From the NCBI GenBank assembly GCA_907165275.2, contig OU015666.1, positions 7,036,001 to 7,100,000 on the forward strand: a DNA stretch of 64,000 bases, read 5' to 3'. The DNA is from Zygaena filipendulae. Lineage: Eukaryota > Arthropoda > Insecta > Lepidoptera > Zygaenidae. Below the pieces are notes generated by a model, which did no database searches, was not told where the DNA came from, and was given only the letters and a program-made list of their open reading frames with translations. Numbering within the stretch: the first letter of the stretch is position 1; each line of letters begins with the position of its first letter. The translations under genes and the position numbers were made by a program. Shown one piece after another: positions 44,089-57,049 of this stretch.

Positions 44089-44247
44089 CTAGGGCTGTAC
44101 GTTTTTCTAATTTAGTAATTCAGTTTAGTTTAACTTTAATAAATTAAAAAACTCGAGGAAGATTTTTTGTAAAAAATATGGATATTGAGATGCTAATAAC
44201 TTTTGTTATAAGCAATATTTCTTTAAAATCAAAACGTACAGCCCTAG
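44089..44247. mobile_element. Miniature TIR element, 159 bp
   Basis: CTAGGGCTGTACGTTTT at the left and AAAACGTACAGCCCTAG at the right are perfect 17 bp inverted ends. No coding. The interior is AT-rich. Target duplication not certain. Confidence 0.7.
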
Positions 44248-47200
44248 TTATCCAATACATCAATAACATGTAAAAAAATCATCAAAATTGGTCTATGTTT
44301 AAGGGGAGATAAACGGTTTGGCTTTTTGTATGAAAATTTGCACGCACACGATCGTCTTAAGTTTCTTCGTTCCTTAAGCTTTGTATTTATGATGAATATT
44401 ATGTAACTATTACTCTCTTGCTCCAGGATTAGAACAGTCGGTTCTTTTGTGGATTATGTGATTATGGTCGGTTAGAAGGATTTGCGCTTATGTGTAGGTA
44501 GGTACCTAATTATTTAGAGTTACAAAAGATGTTTTCAATATCAAGTAAGTAGGTAGTTACTACTAGTCAGCGGTACATACTTGAGTATTTTTTTTTTGGT
44601 TGAGATATTGTTATGAATAATTTGTTATTCATATTTAACAATATCTCGTGTTTAAGGCCTTTGTATTTTTCACATAACCAAGAGTTTAACTGCTGGAATC
44701 ATAAACGATAACTGGTTCCATCGCATTTATGATTTTAGCTTAACTGGGTGAAATTTGTATTTTACTAATTTCAGAAAACTACTTACCTACTTCTGCAATG
44801 ATAAATAAAGGGTAATTAGAATATTTCATAAGTAGTAATGTACGAAATAAATATTCTTTTGCGTTTGCTAAAGATGTGTAACAAATAATTTACTAGGCAT
44901 ATTTAAGTTGTTACAAGTAACTTTCATGTAGTCAAGTTCTTTGTTCTCTGATAAAAGCTCAGAGAACATTACTTTTAATATGCTATTCCAAGGAACAATA
45001 GAATTTTACGAGACACGAAGGAGTCGGCTCGTAAACTGCGAAGCAACCGGCGTGCCTTATGGCGCTCTTCTCATGAGGAATAATTTATAGTTCACGCAAG
45101 ATGCGCACACGCATCGCCCGATAGGCCCTACCTAGACCCGAACCACAGTACTAATCGTGCATAGTTAGACAACGACGGTAAGTGCTAACTAAAATTATTA
45201 TTAAAATACATCAGAGAGTTTACCAATTCGTATCTCACTCGATCTTGGGTCGAAATTCTAAAAAGAAATAATTACTAATATAAAGAAAATTACTGCTATA
45301 CAAGATGGTGGTTAACTCCTGATTTTTGAGAAATACCTTTTCATAGAAAGACGAACACGTATTTCCAAAGTTATTATTATTTGTGTGTGTGTGTGATGTG
45401 TTTATATGTTTATTTTTTATTGTGTGAAGTCAAATTCAATGGTCATAGGTGATGCTTAACGTAGCATGGTGTATTAAGTATTAATTAGTATTATTATTTC
45501 TTACTACTAACCCTGTAAAGTGGCAATAGTTATTCATTGCTTGATATCAGTTCATGAAGCTTTCTGAAACGAACCTTTTTGATCAATTATTATTGTTTGT
45601 TAAACACATTAAAAAGTCGACATACGAGTATATTATTGATTGTAACAATTTGTTTTGTTGAAGTGAAATAAAGATTGCTCACTGTATGATGACGTTCTGT
45701 GCAATGCCCAATAGACTCGTCAACGGCCAATCCGAAAGGCCTCGGTGTAAATCATTCGGTTTTTATAAAGGCTTCATCGCCTCTGCTCTGTCACCGCGCA
45801 GCGAGAGCGGCAACATCAAAGAGACGAACGCCTTTGAACAGCCGCGCTGAGCGTGCTATGAAGTCTTCATTAAAATGTTTCGAGTTTTCATCTGTCATAG
45901 CTATCGTTTTTGATTGGTTCGAGATTGTTTTTGATAGTTAATTACTTAATCCAATACGAATAGTTTTGTATAATCACTGACCATTATATAATGTATTGAA
46001 TTATTTAAAAAAATCATTTAATAAGTGGAAACCCATAAAGTACAGTTTGCAGAAATTATTATTTGTTTTTATTAATACAACGTGTTAATGAATTAACCAA
46101 AAACCTGATACACCCTAGTCAAAAATAGAACAATAATATGATTAAAAATTTAAATTATGGCGAAAAAAATTATAAGCAGTTTAATATTGTTCAACATTAG
46201 TTAGGATATTATCTGTGCTAATACGAAACAAGCGCTACGCCAGCGCCTACGTGTCAATGACCGATTCGATTTATTTTCTACGGACGGCGTATAGGTACGC
46301 GCCAAATATTGTATTATAAATCATTTAGACGAGAGATAGTAAAAATGAAAAAAATATAATCTACTTATCGATTCGTAGGTAAGTCGATTTTGAGCAAACC
46401 ACATACTAGTTTTCAGTTAATACATTAACACGTTGTATAGTTAATTAAGTTATTGCTACAAAATAATAGTTAGACCTACACTTTTAAGGCACGTGCTGTG
46501 TCGACAGACGCTCTCATGTCGCAAGCCTTTGCCAAATCTCTTCTAAACTTACCCACGTCTGTGCCCACGTCATGGCTCTTAGAGCCTACGGTACACAATA
46601 GGTTGCCTGATGACATATTGGTCGTAAAGAATCTCAACTTTTCTAAAGGTTGACTGACTCAATCAGTAATCTTATTACAATATCGATATACAAACAGCGG
46701 TTGCCGAAATGTATAGCTACATTTTACGCATAATGGGCTGCCAAACTACGATATAACTTTAGAGTTTACTATGCATGCAAGTTATTTTTTTTAATTTATT
46801 TACCAAAAAATAAATACATGGCATATTACAAAGGTCTGCCAAACTATATAGCAGTTAGTCGGCAGTTTTAAGTATGGTGCAAGATCCCAGAGCCTTCAGT
46901 TTGCTATTTGTTAAAAAAATACGTGGGCGCTCTGAGATCTTACTCTTTCAATTAGTAGTTTTTATTATTTACATAATATATAAAAATATTCTGTATGCAC
47001 AAATATTTAAATTCATGCGTATTTAACCGCAGAATGTGACCGGAATTAAAAGGAGTCGCGTACTTTTGTTGTTTTTAATGATTACGGTTCCTAGAAGTTC
47101 AGATGTTCTTAGTAATTATCTGAGCAAAACATTTGAGTATTTCTTAGTGAAGAAGAAAAAAAATATGAATCTATACTTCGTGCTCTCAGGGCAATCTTGG

Positions 47201-47511
47201 CCGCTGCGCGGGCGCCGGCCGCCGCCGATAGAGTCATTATGTGCCATTATAGAGCACCCGGTCTCTAAAATGTTTTGGATCGAATCAGAATTTATAACAA
47301 GAATAATTTTAAGTTTTTATTCAGAAGTTTGAACTCGGTATTTATGCAACACGTTTGGACGTGTTTTGGGCCATGCTTTTTATAAACTTCATGCTTCCTT
47401 CGGGAACTCTTTGAATCTAGATAAAAAGTATACCTTATACTCTTTTAAAACAGAAGATATTCTATGTGAGCGTTAAATTTCCTTCAAATTCATTGAGCCG
47501 TTTATGCATGA
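44248..47511. other. Non-coding, no gene seen
   Basis: A 46-base hairpin (GAGATATTGTTATGAATA paired with TATTCATATTTAACAATATCTC, 44602-44647) and a GTGTGTGTGTGTG run at about 45383 are the only local structures. Open frames at 45699-45941 and 47036-47332 were examined and not recognised as proteins. Confidence 0.45.
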
Positions 47512-47770
47512 CTAGCTGATCCCGCGGTTTACCGGGATCCGGGATAAAAATACCCTATGTCACTCAGGATCACTGTAGATTCTTATAAGTGAAAGAATAC
47601 CGCAAGGCATTAAGTTCGCCATTTGTACTATTTTGTGAAGAAGAATAAATATTAAAAAAAAAATCTAAATCGGTTCCGTAGATCTAGAGATTACAACCTC
47701 ACTCAACCCCGGAGTTGCCGCGGGAATTCTGGGGTAAAAAGTACCCTATGTCACTCAGGATTACTGTAGC
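47512..47770 (-). repeat. AGCTAGT-family copies, reverse orientation
   Basis: ACTAGCTGATCCCGCGGTTT at the start, then TACCCTATGTCACTCAGGAT twice (about 47560 and 47745), with GCCGCGGGAATTCTGGGG between. This is two partial copies in tandem. Confidence 0.7.
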
Positions 47771-47776
47771 TCTCAC

Positions 47777-47842
47777 AGGACAGAAAATAACAGATAGAAG
47801 GGACATCAACTTAGTTTAGTATGAAAACAGATGAAAACCAGC
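47777..47842 (+). repeat. Dispersed repeat, copy 1
   Basis: GACAGAAAATAACAGATAGA, AGGGACATCAAC and TAGTTTAGTATGAAAAC; a sister copy is at 57761-57832. Confidence 0.6.
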
Positions 47843-49589
47843 GTCGCCGAGTGATTTTCGCACACAAAACTATTCATTACGCACTACATTCATTAATTTC
47901 ATTAACGTAAAGAAATGTATTTAACGCTTTTTGGTTAAGTTTTTACTTAGTCACTTTTTTGGAAATATTGTGGTAAATATTATTGGGATGGCAGCAAAAG
48001 AAGTTTTGTGCAAGTTAGAGCACTTGCACTAACTTCCTTTGCAATGGTACCTACGCCTACCCCGCTTTCATGTCCTCTCTAGTATTATCTGCTCCCGGTC
48101 CTGGTATCTCCCTATAAGTGAGAGAATTTTCAAAATCGGTTCAGTAGTTCCAGAGATTACCCCTACAATGTTCCAAACTCACAAACACAATTCACTAACT
48201 TTAGCTCTTTATAATATTAGTTTAGATGACAAATTCAAATCTATACAGGTACCTAAGTCTTCTTAAGAAATACATAGAAATTTAAACATGACTGTAATAA
48301 TATATGATCTTCTTTTGACCTTAGTACCTATGTTCTAAAGTAACTAGTTTTGAAAAATGTAGTAGGTATGTAAATGTAATTATGCTATGAATTGGACGGA
48401 ATAATCTTCTTGTTTTACTATTTACTGGTAAACTTTATTGGTAAGGAGAAGGATTAATAAATATTGTACCTAGCATGTTTGTTTGTCTGGCTTCGACATA
48501 ATTTTTTTGGCCAGAGGTTTGGGAAGTGCTGTTGGTCATTTTTGATTCCGATTCATGGTTTTTTAATTACGAAGAACGTATCGTAAAATTCACGTGGTTA
48601 GAAAATAAAAAACTTACTAAAACCGCACATTTTGAGAGCCACTGCTTTCATCGGCTGATTAACTCGTCGGCTGAGGTTGGTGCGGCAGGGCGCGCGGGGT
48701 GCCCGAGGCTCAGACTTCCTTTATAAAAAAAAGTTACCTACTTTGTGACTGGGACCACTCTACTACAGGGCCCTTATCCACTATGACCATAACACACCGC
48801 GTTAAGATAACGCGCTACAAAAAATGATTTTTCCTCGTGGTCAAAGAAGTTTCACTTCAAGAAAATATTGTATATTTACAACGTGACTCACGGCACGAAG
48901 AATATAATTTTTTTATATTTTGGCATCTGGAGATTTTGGCATTATGTTTTTGGGACGCACGTTATGGGCAAGGAATCTTGTTGGCCATAGTGAATAAAGG
49001 CCCAGTTTTATATCGTTCATTACCTTTTTTCTGACCTTTTTCGTTTCCTTCGCATTGGCTACATGTTAGGCGGCTGCTACTGTTTTGAGGTGATGTCGTT
49101 GTTTTTTTAATAGTTTCCTGTCCCCAAAAACTAATTTGTAAGTATTTTGAATACAATAACGTCGCTTTATGATAAGTGATCGTCATGTAGCTGAAACAAA
49201 ACAATGGTGATCCTTCTCTAAATCGTTGCAGTGTAGCTTATAATACTATGTTTGTGCCATGTCAGCGTTCGTCAGAGATGCAGAAACGTTTTAAATTATA
49301 AATTACAATAAAACCCTCATTTACAAAACAATGAACTTCAATATGTAAGTACATAATTAAGAATAATATTAAAATATATGCATTATTAATATTACAGGAA
49401 TAAAGATTTGAGTCTCGAGTCTCAACATAAATATAGTTACCGTGTTCCTTAATGGATTTAAACCTATACTTTCTTATATAAATAAGTAAAAAGCCTCTAT
49501 AGGATAAGATGTAAGCACGGGCTTAGCAGTATTTCGATGTTTGAATACAAAAGTAGTGAAAATCGCATCCTCAATGGAAAAAAGTATAA
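47843..49589. other. Non-coding; one decayed repeat
   Basis: About 48100-48215 is a reverse-oriented AGCTAGT-family piece (AAGTGAGAGAATTTTCAAAA, TTCAGTAGTTCCAGAGATTA). Open frames at 48526-48726, 48837-49034 and 48962-49204 are not recognised. Confidence 0.45.
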
Positions 49590-49870
49590 GTAACCAGCTG
49601 TGCCCCGGGGTTTCACCCGTGTGAGTTTCGGAATTCCCGCAGGAATTCCAAAGTAGCCTAATTTAGTTCTTGTAACATCAGCTAATTAGCAGTGAAAGTT
49701 CCGTCAAAATCGGTCCAACCGTTTCAGAGATTCACCCACGTGAGTTTCGGGATTCCCGCAGGAACTCCAAACTTCTTTTATAAGAAACATTCCTTACAAT
49801 AACAAACACAACAAAGAAAGAATTATCGAAATTGGTTCAGCCGTTCACGCGTGATGCCGTGTCCAAGGGA
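49590..49870 (-). repeat. AGCTAGT-family copy, reverse orientation, partly duplicated
   Basis: ACCAGCTGTGCCCCGGGG, TTTCACCCGTGTGAGTTTCG, then a second CACCCACGTGAGTTTCGGGA at about 49733. Ends in ATTGGTTCAGCCGTTCACGC type sequence. Confidence 0.65.
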
Positions 49871-52800
49871 GATAGGGATTTAGATTTTACTTTGAAGTGT
49901 AAAATTTTATGATGATTGTTTAGTACGATTAAGATAAATTTGACATTTCAAAGGTATAGATGTTAAAACATCTATAACATGCCTCTTATAGATTAAAATG
50001 ATCCTGAAAATAAAGGTATTTTGTAGGATGTATTTTCTATGATAAAACATATTACATTTTTTCCATATCAAAATCATCATAATTATCAGCCTACGCACAT
50101 CCTTTAGAAGGCTACCCGTGAGGATCTCCATCGATCGTTCCTGTCCTGTGGTCTTCACACAGCGAAAGCCGGTACATGATCTCATGTCACTATACAATAT
50201 TAATAATTATAATTAATAATTATTATAATAATTAATAATTTGATGATAAATATATTATCCTTATCCTTAAATAGTAGGTAGATATAAAAGTTATATCTTA
50301 TCCCTTAAATAGTAGGTAGATAAAAAAGTTATTATCCATTTTTATGTATCCGCTCTGTTCTTTAATCTTCTAAACTACGCAACCGAAGGAATACCAAAAT
50401 TCACGCGCGAAATATATGGTAATAAAATTCATATTGTCTAAATACTATCTTTGGTAAGTAAAATACATGATCTTCGCGACCAACATCAGCTAATAACACC
50501 GCAAACCAACACAAAGATGGCGGCTTTGCGTGGCAGCGCACTATAAAACGTCCACAAAAACCGAGTGAGAGTCGCCGAGTATAACAACTTCATCGGCGTT
50601 AACGAGCGATCTTGGGAACCTGTTACTGGCTATATGCCATTATCGCCACACCACCACAAATAAAAAATTAAAGATAACTCTATAAGGAATAAGATTCTTT
50701 TTTCTTTCTTCTTTAAATTATAATGTCAAACATTGATGCAAGGATAATAGACGAAGTCAGCAATCACAGGTCGTTAAAATTATAATGCACCAGTCACGGT
50801 GTAAGTTAAGGGAGCTTTGGATGCAAAAAAACGTTTCTAAATAAATTGACTTAACTTTTTATTTGAATGATAGTTGAATATCTATTGAGTTGAGTATGCT
50901 GATCAACTTCCTTTATTTTTTAGTAAGTGCCTCAATGCCTAGAATATTAGTAGAAGTAAGTAACTAGGATATTGGCAGAACTAACCAGTGTTTTTAGCCA
51001 GTTTTAAGGCTTTATTATAACAATTATAATGATTACCAGCTTATTTAAACACACTCTATAGAAATAGAACGAAAATGGTTTAGTTTTGTTATTACTAAAA
51101 CACTCAATTGAAAGAGTAATAGACATCAACGCGTCAATTTTTTTGTGAAGTCAATGATTTGACGTCGATTTGCGTAGTCATTGTTAGTGTTTCTATTACA
51201 GAAGTGACAATTTTAGATGAAAAGACTTTTCGCTGATAAACATATTGTACCTAAGTTTAAGCAAGTATCTAATATAGATACATAGTTAATTTCTGTGACA
51301 ATATTTTCAAATACCTATCAAACGTTCGACACTAGTTTCCAACAGTAATGAAGTTATCAATAGATACTTGTTTTTACGAATTGAATAATTTTAAGAATAC
51401 ATACCTACATATAACCAAATTAATATTATATCCTATCGTCAACATAAACTGGATGGACATACAATTCAACTATTTACAAAGTACCTACGTCTTAAAATCT
51501 ATAACACACCTACACAAGGTTAAAAACTTACGAGCACCAAATATTTATTTATTTGTCTACAGGAACAAGAGACGAATAAATAAAGCTTTCATATAAAAAC
51601 AAGACGTAAAAGTTCTTAAGCCTCACTAAGCCTTCCTACGGGGAGTACAAAAGCAAGTGGGATGCAGATAGGTGTTGGTTAGGATGTAAAAGAGATACAA
51701 GATACGAGACCACGTGACACCTGCCGACCGTCAAATGAAGATATCGCAGCTGGATGCGAGTGGATCGTGGCCAGATGCGCTCAACTAAGTAAGATTGAGG
51801 TTTTAAAAATAAAGAATGTTTTCTACTTAAACGATTTTTTTGAATGTTCATCTTTGTTTATTGACAAATCCAAGCCAAATTAAATATTGTTTGGAAATAA
51901 AATACACACGGGTGGCTAATCATATATTTTAGAAAATTTATTTCAAAATGTAACAAATAAAGCCACATTAAACGAACATAAATCGTAATAACTTTAATGT
52001 TTCAATAGAATTGTAGCAATAATTCAGTTGGTATTTTTAGTAGTTGGTATTTCGGTTGACCCAACAAGTAAAATTGTTCCATGGCAATAGTTCAGTTGTA
52101 ACAAAACACTGAGCTATCGAAACTCTTTGGTAACAGTAGTTCGGTTAGCTGAGTTACGAGCTACAATACTTTTCAAAATCAGTTGTGAAACCGAATGTTT
52201 AGTACCCCGAGCTTGCGCTCTTGCGCTGCATCAAAATGTCTACAAAATGCTTATTACGGCAGTTAAGCGTCTCGGCATTGCTCTCAGCGTTATACTGAAT
52301 GCTCTGACTCGGATAAAAAGGAATATGTACATCTAATACTTATTGTACTTGAAAGGAATAGGTACTTATTGTTAGTAGGTAATTTGTTTATTTTCCTCAT
52401 ATTGGAAATAATAATTTTCAGTCTTTTGAGTTTCTTCGAACATTTTAATATAGCAGACATCGTAGAAATTTTATTAACAGTTGTTTTTATAGAAATGCTG
52501 TGGTATAGATATATATGTACAAAGTCACCATATAGTTAAATGCCATACCCATCTATTTAAAAAAAAATGTTAAAAGGAATAATAAAACCGTAGCATATTC
52601 AACGTAACTTTCTTTCTTTTTACATTATATGTTTCTTCACCTATTTGAAATGAGCTCAACGACAAAGAGTATATCCTCGGAATACTTACCGAAATTCATG
52701 AGAGTAAATTGCGAGGAAACGAAGAACGAAGGATGCGAAGTTTAAATAAAATATATTTAACACTTCTTTTCATGTTACCATATCTACATGTTTCTACTCC

Positions 52801-53138
52801 TCGAATTTTCTATTTAAGTGTGTTGGCCCCAAAATTATGTGATTCAACACTTTCGAATCACTTTCTGTGCGATGACGGATGAATGGACAAAATAAATCGT
52901 CGCGACTCGCGTTATATTCGACCTACGGCCCCAGATGCTCGAAAAGATGATCGAAAGTCGAACTTAAAGATTGTGTTTAAAAGCCCAAAATCACGCAAAC
53001 CCTTGAAGATAAAAAAATATTATTTTTACAAAACCTACTTTATGCCTTTTACTTATAGTTCTTTAACAATTTTTTTTTGCTATCGACGACCCAAATTTGA
53101 TACATGATTGTGTAAACAATACACAGACACAGATAATA
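49871..53138. other. Non-coding, no gene recognised
   Basis: Contains an AT palindrome (about 50193-50240), a short tandem pair CTTAAATAGTAGGTAGATA at about 50268 and 50304, and a repeat-like stretch at 52000-52180 with GTTGGTATTT and TCGGTTGACC units. No protein or RNA gene recognised. Confidence 0.45.
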
Positions 53139-53140
53139 TA

Positions 53141-54041
53141 CACACATCAAAAGTGTCTAGGGATCAACATATATTTTTGCAATAACTTTTCTCCTGATTG
53201 ATATTAATTAAAATTTTCTTTAAGGATTCATCAAATAAAGTGTTTTCGTTTGTCACAGTAACGATAAACCAAGTCACCTTTGCATTAATAAAGAAATTTG
53301 CCATTTTCCTAATAAAGGGATTTTTGACATTTGAACCACTAACATTAAAGTTCGAAAAAAAGACTGAAATAACAGTTTTCTTTAAAATTTTATTGGGTAA
53401 CTTAAACAATTAATAATCCGTGTTTCTACCGCGAATACTAACAACACAAGAACATCGGTTTGGCATACTCAAAATGAGTTCATCCAAATCACGCTGTGGA
53501 ATGGCCGCCCATGTTCGTTGCAACAACAAAAAAAGGTCTTCTTGCGACTGGATACCCTCCATATTCGGCAGAGCTCTTCTCTTGTAGCATATCCCATGCA
53601 TGCTCAATCGGGTTCAAGTCTGGCGACTGAGCAGGCCAGGGCAGGACATTGATGTTAGCTGCGGCGAGAGTCTGTCTTATAACTCTTGCGGTGTGCGGTC
53701 GTGCATTATCATGCATTACCTGAAATAAGGGACCGATTTGCACTTGTAGAGGAACGATGACGTCTGATACAATCGTCTCAGCATAAATTTGAGCGTTGAG
53801 GTTGCCTCTGATCCAAATCAACTCAGTTCTTCCGCCGATCCAAATACCCGCCCATACCATGATGGTTCCACCACTATAAGGATGGACTTCCTGGCAGGAT
53901 TTTAATCGCTGTTGGCGTCCAGGGGTTCTCCAGTGTCGTATACGTCTTGTATCCGGAAATCATAAATTTATTACAAAGCCACATCTCAATCTCAAGAAAT
54001 CCGCATAAAAATGCTTGATCCCTAGACACTTTTGATGTGTG
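53141..54041 (-). mobile_element. Deleted Tc1-like transposon, 901 bp
   Basis: The ends CACACATCAAAAGTGTCTAG then GGATCAA are inverted at the right (TTGATCCCTAGACACTTTTGATGTGTG), at least 26 bp. TA lies on both sides (53139-53140 and 54042-54043), the Tc1/mariner target site. The minus strand carries a partial transposase (53404-53940). The N-terminal DNA-binding region and first catalytic Asp are missing, so about half of the expected transposase gene is deleted, and an unrelated-looking AT-rich stretch fills 53168-53400. It could only move if a full-length relative supplied transposase. Confidence 0.85.
53404..53940 (-). pseudogene. Tc1-like transposase, C-terminal half, frameshifted
   Basis: The minus-strand frame reads QEVHPYSGGTIMVWAGIWIG, then MHDNARPHTARVIRQTLA with the second catalytic Asp, and SPDLNPIEHAWDMLQ, with the Glu of PIE as third catalytic residue in the DDE pattern. 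After DMLQ a frameshift near 53585 leads into RALPNMEGIQSQEDLFLLLQ and IPQRDLDELILSMPNRC to the C-terminus (stop about 53410). Expected length of a full protein is about 340 residues; about 175 remain. Non-functional. Confidence 0.85.
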
Positions 54042-54043
54042 TA

Positions 54044-54475
54044 ATACTACAGATTAGCGACTTGCCGTGAAATATAAAGGGAAAACACCTAAAACGGGAG
54101 CAGTCTTAAGGCGTTGAGGTGAATACTATACAATGATAAATACTATCAGTACGTTGAATGTCCAATTCTACTTAGATCTTAGTCACAATGATATAAATTC
54201 CATATTACTACAGCATTCAGAATTTTACAACGTTAATGTTATATTGGTCAGTATTATGTTAGTTTAACAGTGCTGAGTAAATATTTGGAGAGAACAAAGC
54301 CAAACGGTCACGTAATCTAAAGTGAGAATGCATGGGTTGAAGAGAATAACTGAATTGTTATCAATACGGATGAAATAGACTTAAATAGGTTTTTGTTTTT
54401 GTTAAAACTGTTAAAATAAATAAGACATTTCTAAATAATATGATAATATATGAAGTCATTTAGTAGGTACTTATA
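54044..54475. other. Non-coding, no gene seen
   Basis: Short AT-rich stretch between the Tc1-like and hAT-like elements. Nothing recognised. Confidence 0.5.
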
Positions 54476-54483
54476 TGAAGAGA

Positions 54484-54785
54484 CAGTGGCGGATTAACAC
54501 ATTTGCCGCCAGTATAGGCTATTGAAATTTTGCCGCCCCTACCGAGTTCTACAATTCGATACCATAGTTCAAAGTCATGTTAATTGCCATTTTTCTTAAA
54601 TGAAATTGTAACATAATGGTTTTTGTGTGGTAGTGGATCAATGTGTCAGTTCCTAGATTTTTTTGACAACTACCATTTAGTTATGATTGCACAAAAAATA
54701 GTTTTTTGGTAAAATTTTGTCCTTAAATTCGCCGCCCCTAAAATCTGCCGCCCTAGGCTCCAGCCTGCTGGAAAATCCGCAACTG
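54484..54785. mobile_element. hAT-type miniature element with 8 bp target duplication
   Basis: The ends CAGTGGCGGATTAAC and GGAAAATCCGCAACTG are inverted (CAGT-GCGGATT, 11 of the first 12). TGAAGAGA flanks both sides (54476-54483 and 54786-54793), the 8 bp duplication diagnostic of hAT transposons. The interior has repeated GCCGCCCCT blocks and no coding frame. Confidence 0.85.
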
Positions 54786-54904
54786 TGAAGAGACTTTGCG
54801 TGAAGCTTGATTTTAAATTTTAAATACTAGAAATAGAAATACTTAAGACAGAATAAAGAAAGTTAAAACTTTAATTACCAACTTATACTTACATCAATGC
54901 AAAT

Positions 54905-55105
54905 AAACCTTTATCTATATAAAAATCAATAGCCGTTCGTTAGACTCACAAAAACTCGAGAATGACTAGACCACAGGACTAGAGTTATTTGAATAATTTT
55001 TTTTTGGTTTCTTTGTAATTATCTGGACATGGTTTGTACATATAAAAGAAGTTCCTGCGAGGTTTTCGAAGCGAAAGTGAGTGAGACTGCGGGCACAGCT
55101 AGTTG
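54905..55105 (+). repeat. AGCTAGT-family related repeat
   Basis: ATCTATATAAAAATCAATAG, CGTTCGTTAGACTCACAAAA, then GAAAGTGAGTGAGACTGCGG and GCACAGCTAGTTGATAATAA. This start differs from the ATTATAAATGCG type. Confidence 0.6.
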
Positions 55106-55199
55106 ATAATAATAATAATTTTAATAGGTGAAGTCTTTCGCACTGACGTTCATATAATACCTATAAGGCTATACGTAGTTGCCTCTATTTCCAATGACA

Positions 55200-55503
55200 T
55201 CTTTACTATTATAAATGCGAAATTGAGTTTGTTTGTTTGTTACGCTTTCACGCTTTAGCGGTTTAATCGATTATCATGAAATTTTGTAATATACGTTGTC
55301 AGGGATACAGGACATAGTTAATTTTTATGCTGGAATACCAGGCGAAACTAAAAAAAAACGCGGGTGAAACTGCATTAAATTTTGTATACCTACTATAGAT
55401 ACGTTGTCAGGAGTACAGAGAAGGACATACGGTCATTTTTGTCCCGGAATTCCCGCGGAATCTCTAAAATTAACGCGAGTGAAACCGAGGGGATCAGCTA
55501 GTA
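55200..55503 (+). repeat. AGCTAGT-family copy with internal duplication
   Basis: ACTATTATAAATGCGAAATT at the start; ACGTTGTCAGGGATACAGGA and ACGTTGTCAGGAGTACAGAG mark two related 3' parts; ends GGGGATCAGCTAGT. Same architecture as 32640-32930. Confidence 0.75.
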
Positions 55504-57049
55504 TTACCATAAACAGTGTAGAATTGGAGATACGTTACTCACACTCGAAAAATTGTATATCTTGTGCTTAAACACGCTCTAATCAGCTCGCTTGGAATCG
55601 TCGATAAATGAGAGAATGTTTTAATTTTTACATAAAAAGAAATATATTATATAAGTAGTAGATATATAAAACAAAAATCTATAGGTACTTAAATTATTTA
55701 GAAAAAAATTGTGGCGCTACAATTAATTTCACGGCATTTTGTAAAAGGAAACACAAGAAAGAATCTATTTTTGTGTATAATCCACAACTGAAATATTTGG
55801 TGATTAATTATTAACTGATACTTATCATCACGGAATATCAGAGGCGAGACATGGAGAGTTGTTTTTTGTTTTATTTTATTAGAACCGCGGGGCATCGAAC
55901 CCATGGAGTGGGCGGAGAAGTGAGTCTATTGTTGTGTAGAAAAAAACCTCTATACGGTTTAAAGTTTTGTAGGATCTTAAAAGACGTCTTAATTAAGATT
56001 ATAACGAGAATACAAACTTCAAGTAGTTTGCGTGTGTGTTGTTTTTACTTAGAAAATAGAGTTTATTACATAGAGATTAGTATAGTATTATATTATCTGT
56101 GATAGAGGTAAGATATAATTCTGTAGTTCAATATTTTAATCTGTGATACAAAGGCCATTATGTACATCTATAGGTGCTACAGTTATACATCCGTAAATAC
56201 AGTTTTTTTAATCTTAAATAACTACAACACGAAACTTGACAGCTATTTAATTCATGTCGCATTTAGGATTAATAAAATATTCAAGATGCTATCATCAGTA
56301 TTTCTAAGAAGTCGAATAGATACGTCATATCTATATAGGTACACATATTTCTAGCAAAAGCTAAGCTTAACTTTTATATATAATTTAATTTATAATATTA
56401 AATTACGGAGAAGTTTTGTAGTTGGAATGTTCTCTCAATCAATATTATAATGACAGTATATTACTTTACTACATGTTTAATATCTCTTACTTAAAATCTT
56501 GTTGCTACATCGACTCATCTGAAAGGAAATAAAAACGTGAGAATAATAATATAACGTATAAGCATGGACCCTACGCCTCCTCCCTGCCTTCCCCTCGTCG
56601 TCCACACCGATAATTGAGACGTCAATTTTTTCAAGCCTCGTCGATCCAAACAGCCTTTTTAAATATTTATAACACGGCCAGTAGATAATTTTAAGTTACT
56701 TCTCGTTATCTCTCACTGTTTATCTCTTTTTGTTTCGGCACTGGCATTGTAAATGACTGTTTTAATGCTTCGTATTTCGATTTCACATTTTTGGGCGTTT
56801 GTTTCGGTTGTTTATAACACCTCGAAACAAGCAATAAAAAAAGTTTCTAAAGTTAAGTTTCTTAAGAATGATTTGCCTAAACCTTGGCTAAATATCTTCA
56901 ACAATATTCAACGTAGGTATCTACTTTTAAAAACAAAAAGGCTTTTAGATTTTTTATGTTTATTTGAAATTTTCACTCCAGTATCCAAGTCTGATTAATT
57001 TTTATATTTAGCTAAATTCATTTAGCTGAATTTAAATACATAGATTGCA
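55504..57049. other. Non-coding, no gene recognised
   Basis: AT-rich. Open frames at 55851-56102, 56160-56354 and 56753-56998 have no recognisable domains. Confidence 0.45.

Noticed and set aside
44602..44647. Possible pre-miRNA hairpin
   Set aside because: The stem is under 20 bp with a bulge and the whole hairpin is only 46 bases; too short for an animal pre-miRNA.
47036..47332. 98-codon open frame containing a GC-rich stretch
   Set aside because: The GC-rich patch (GGGCGCCGGCCGCCGCC) is only about 20 bases and the rest is AT-rich; no domain seen.
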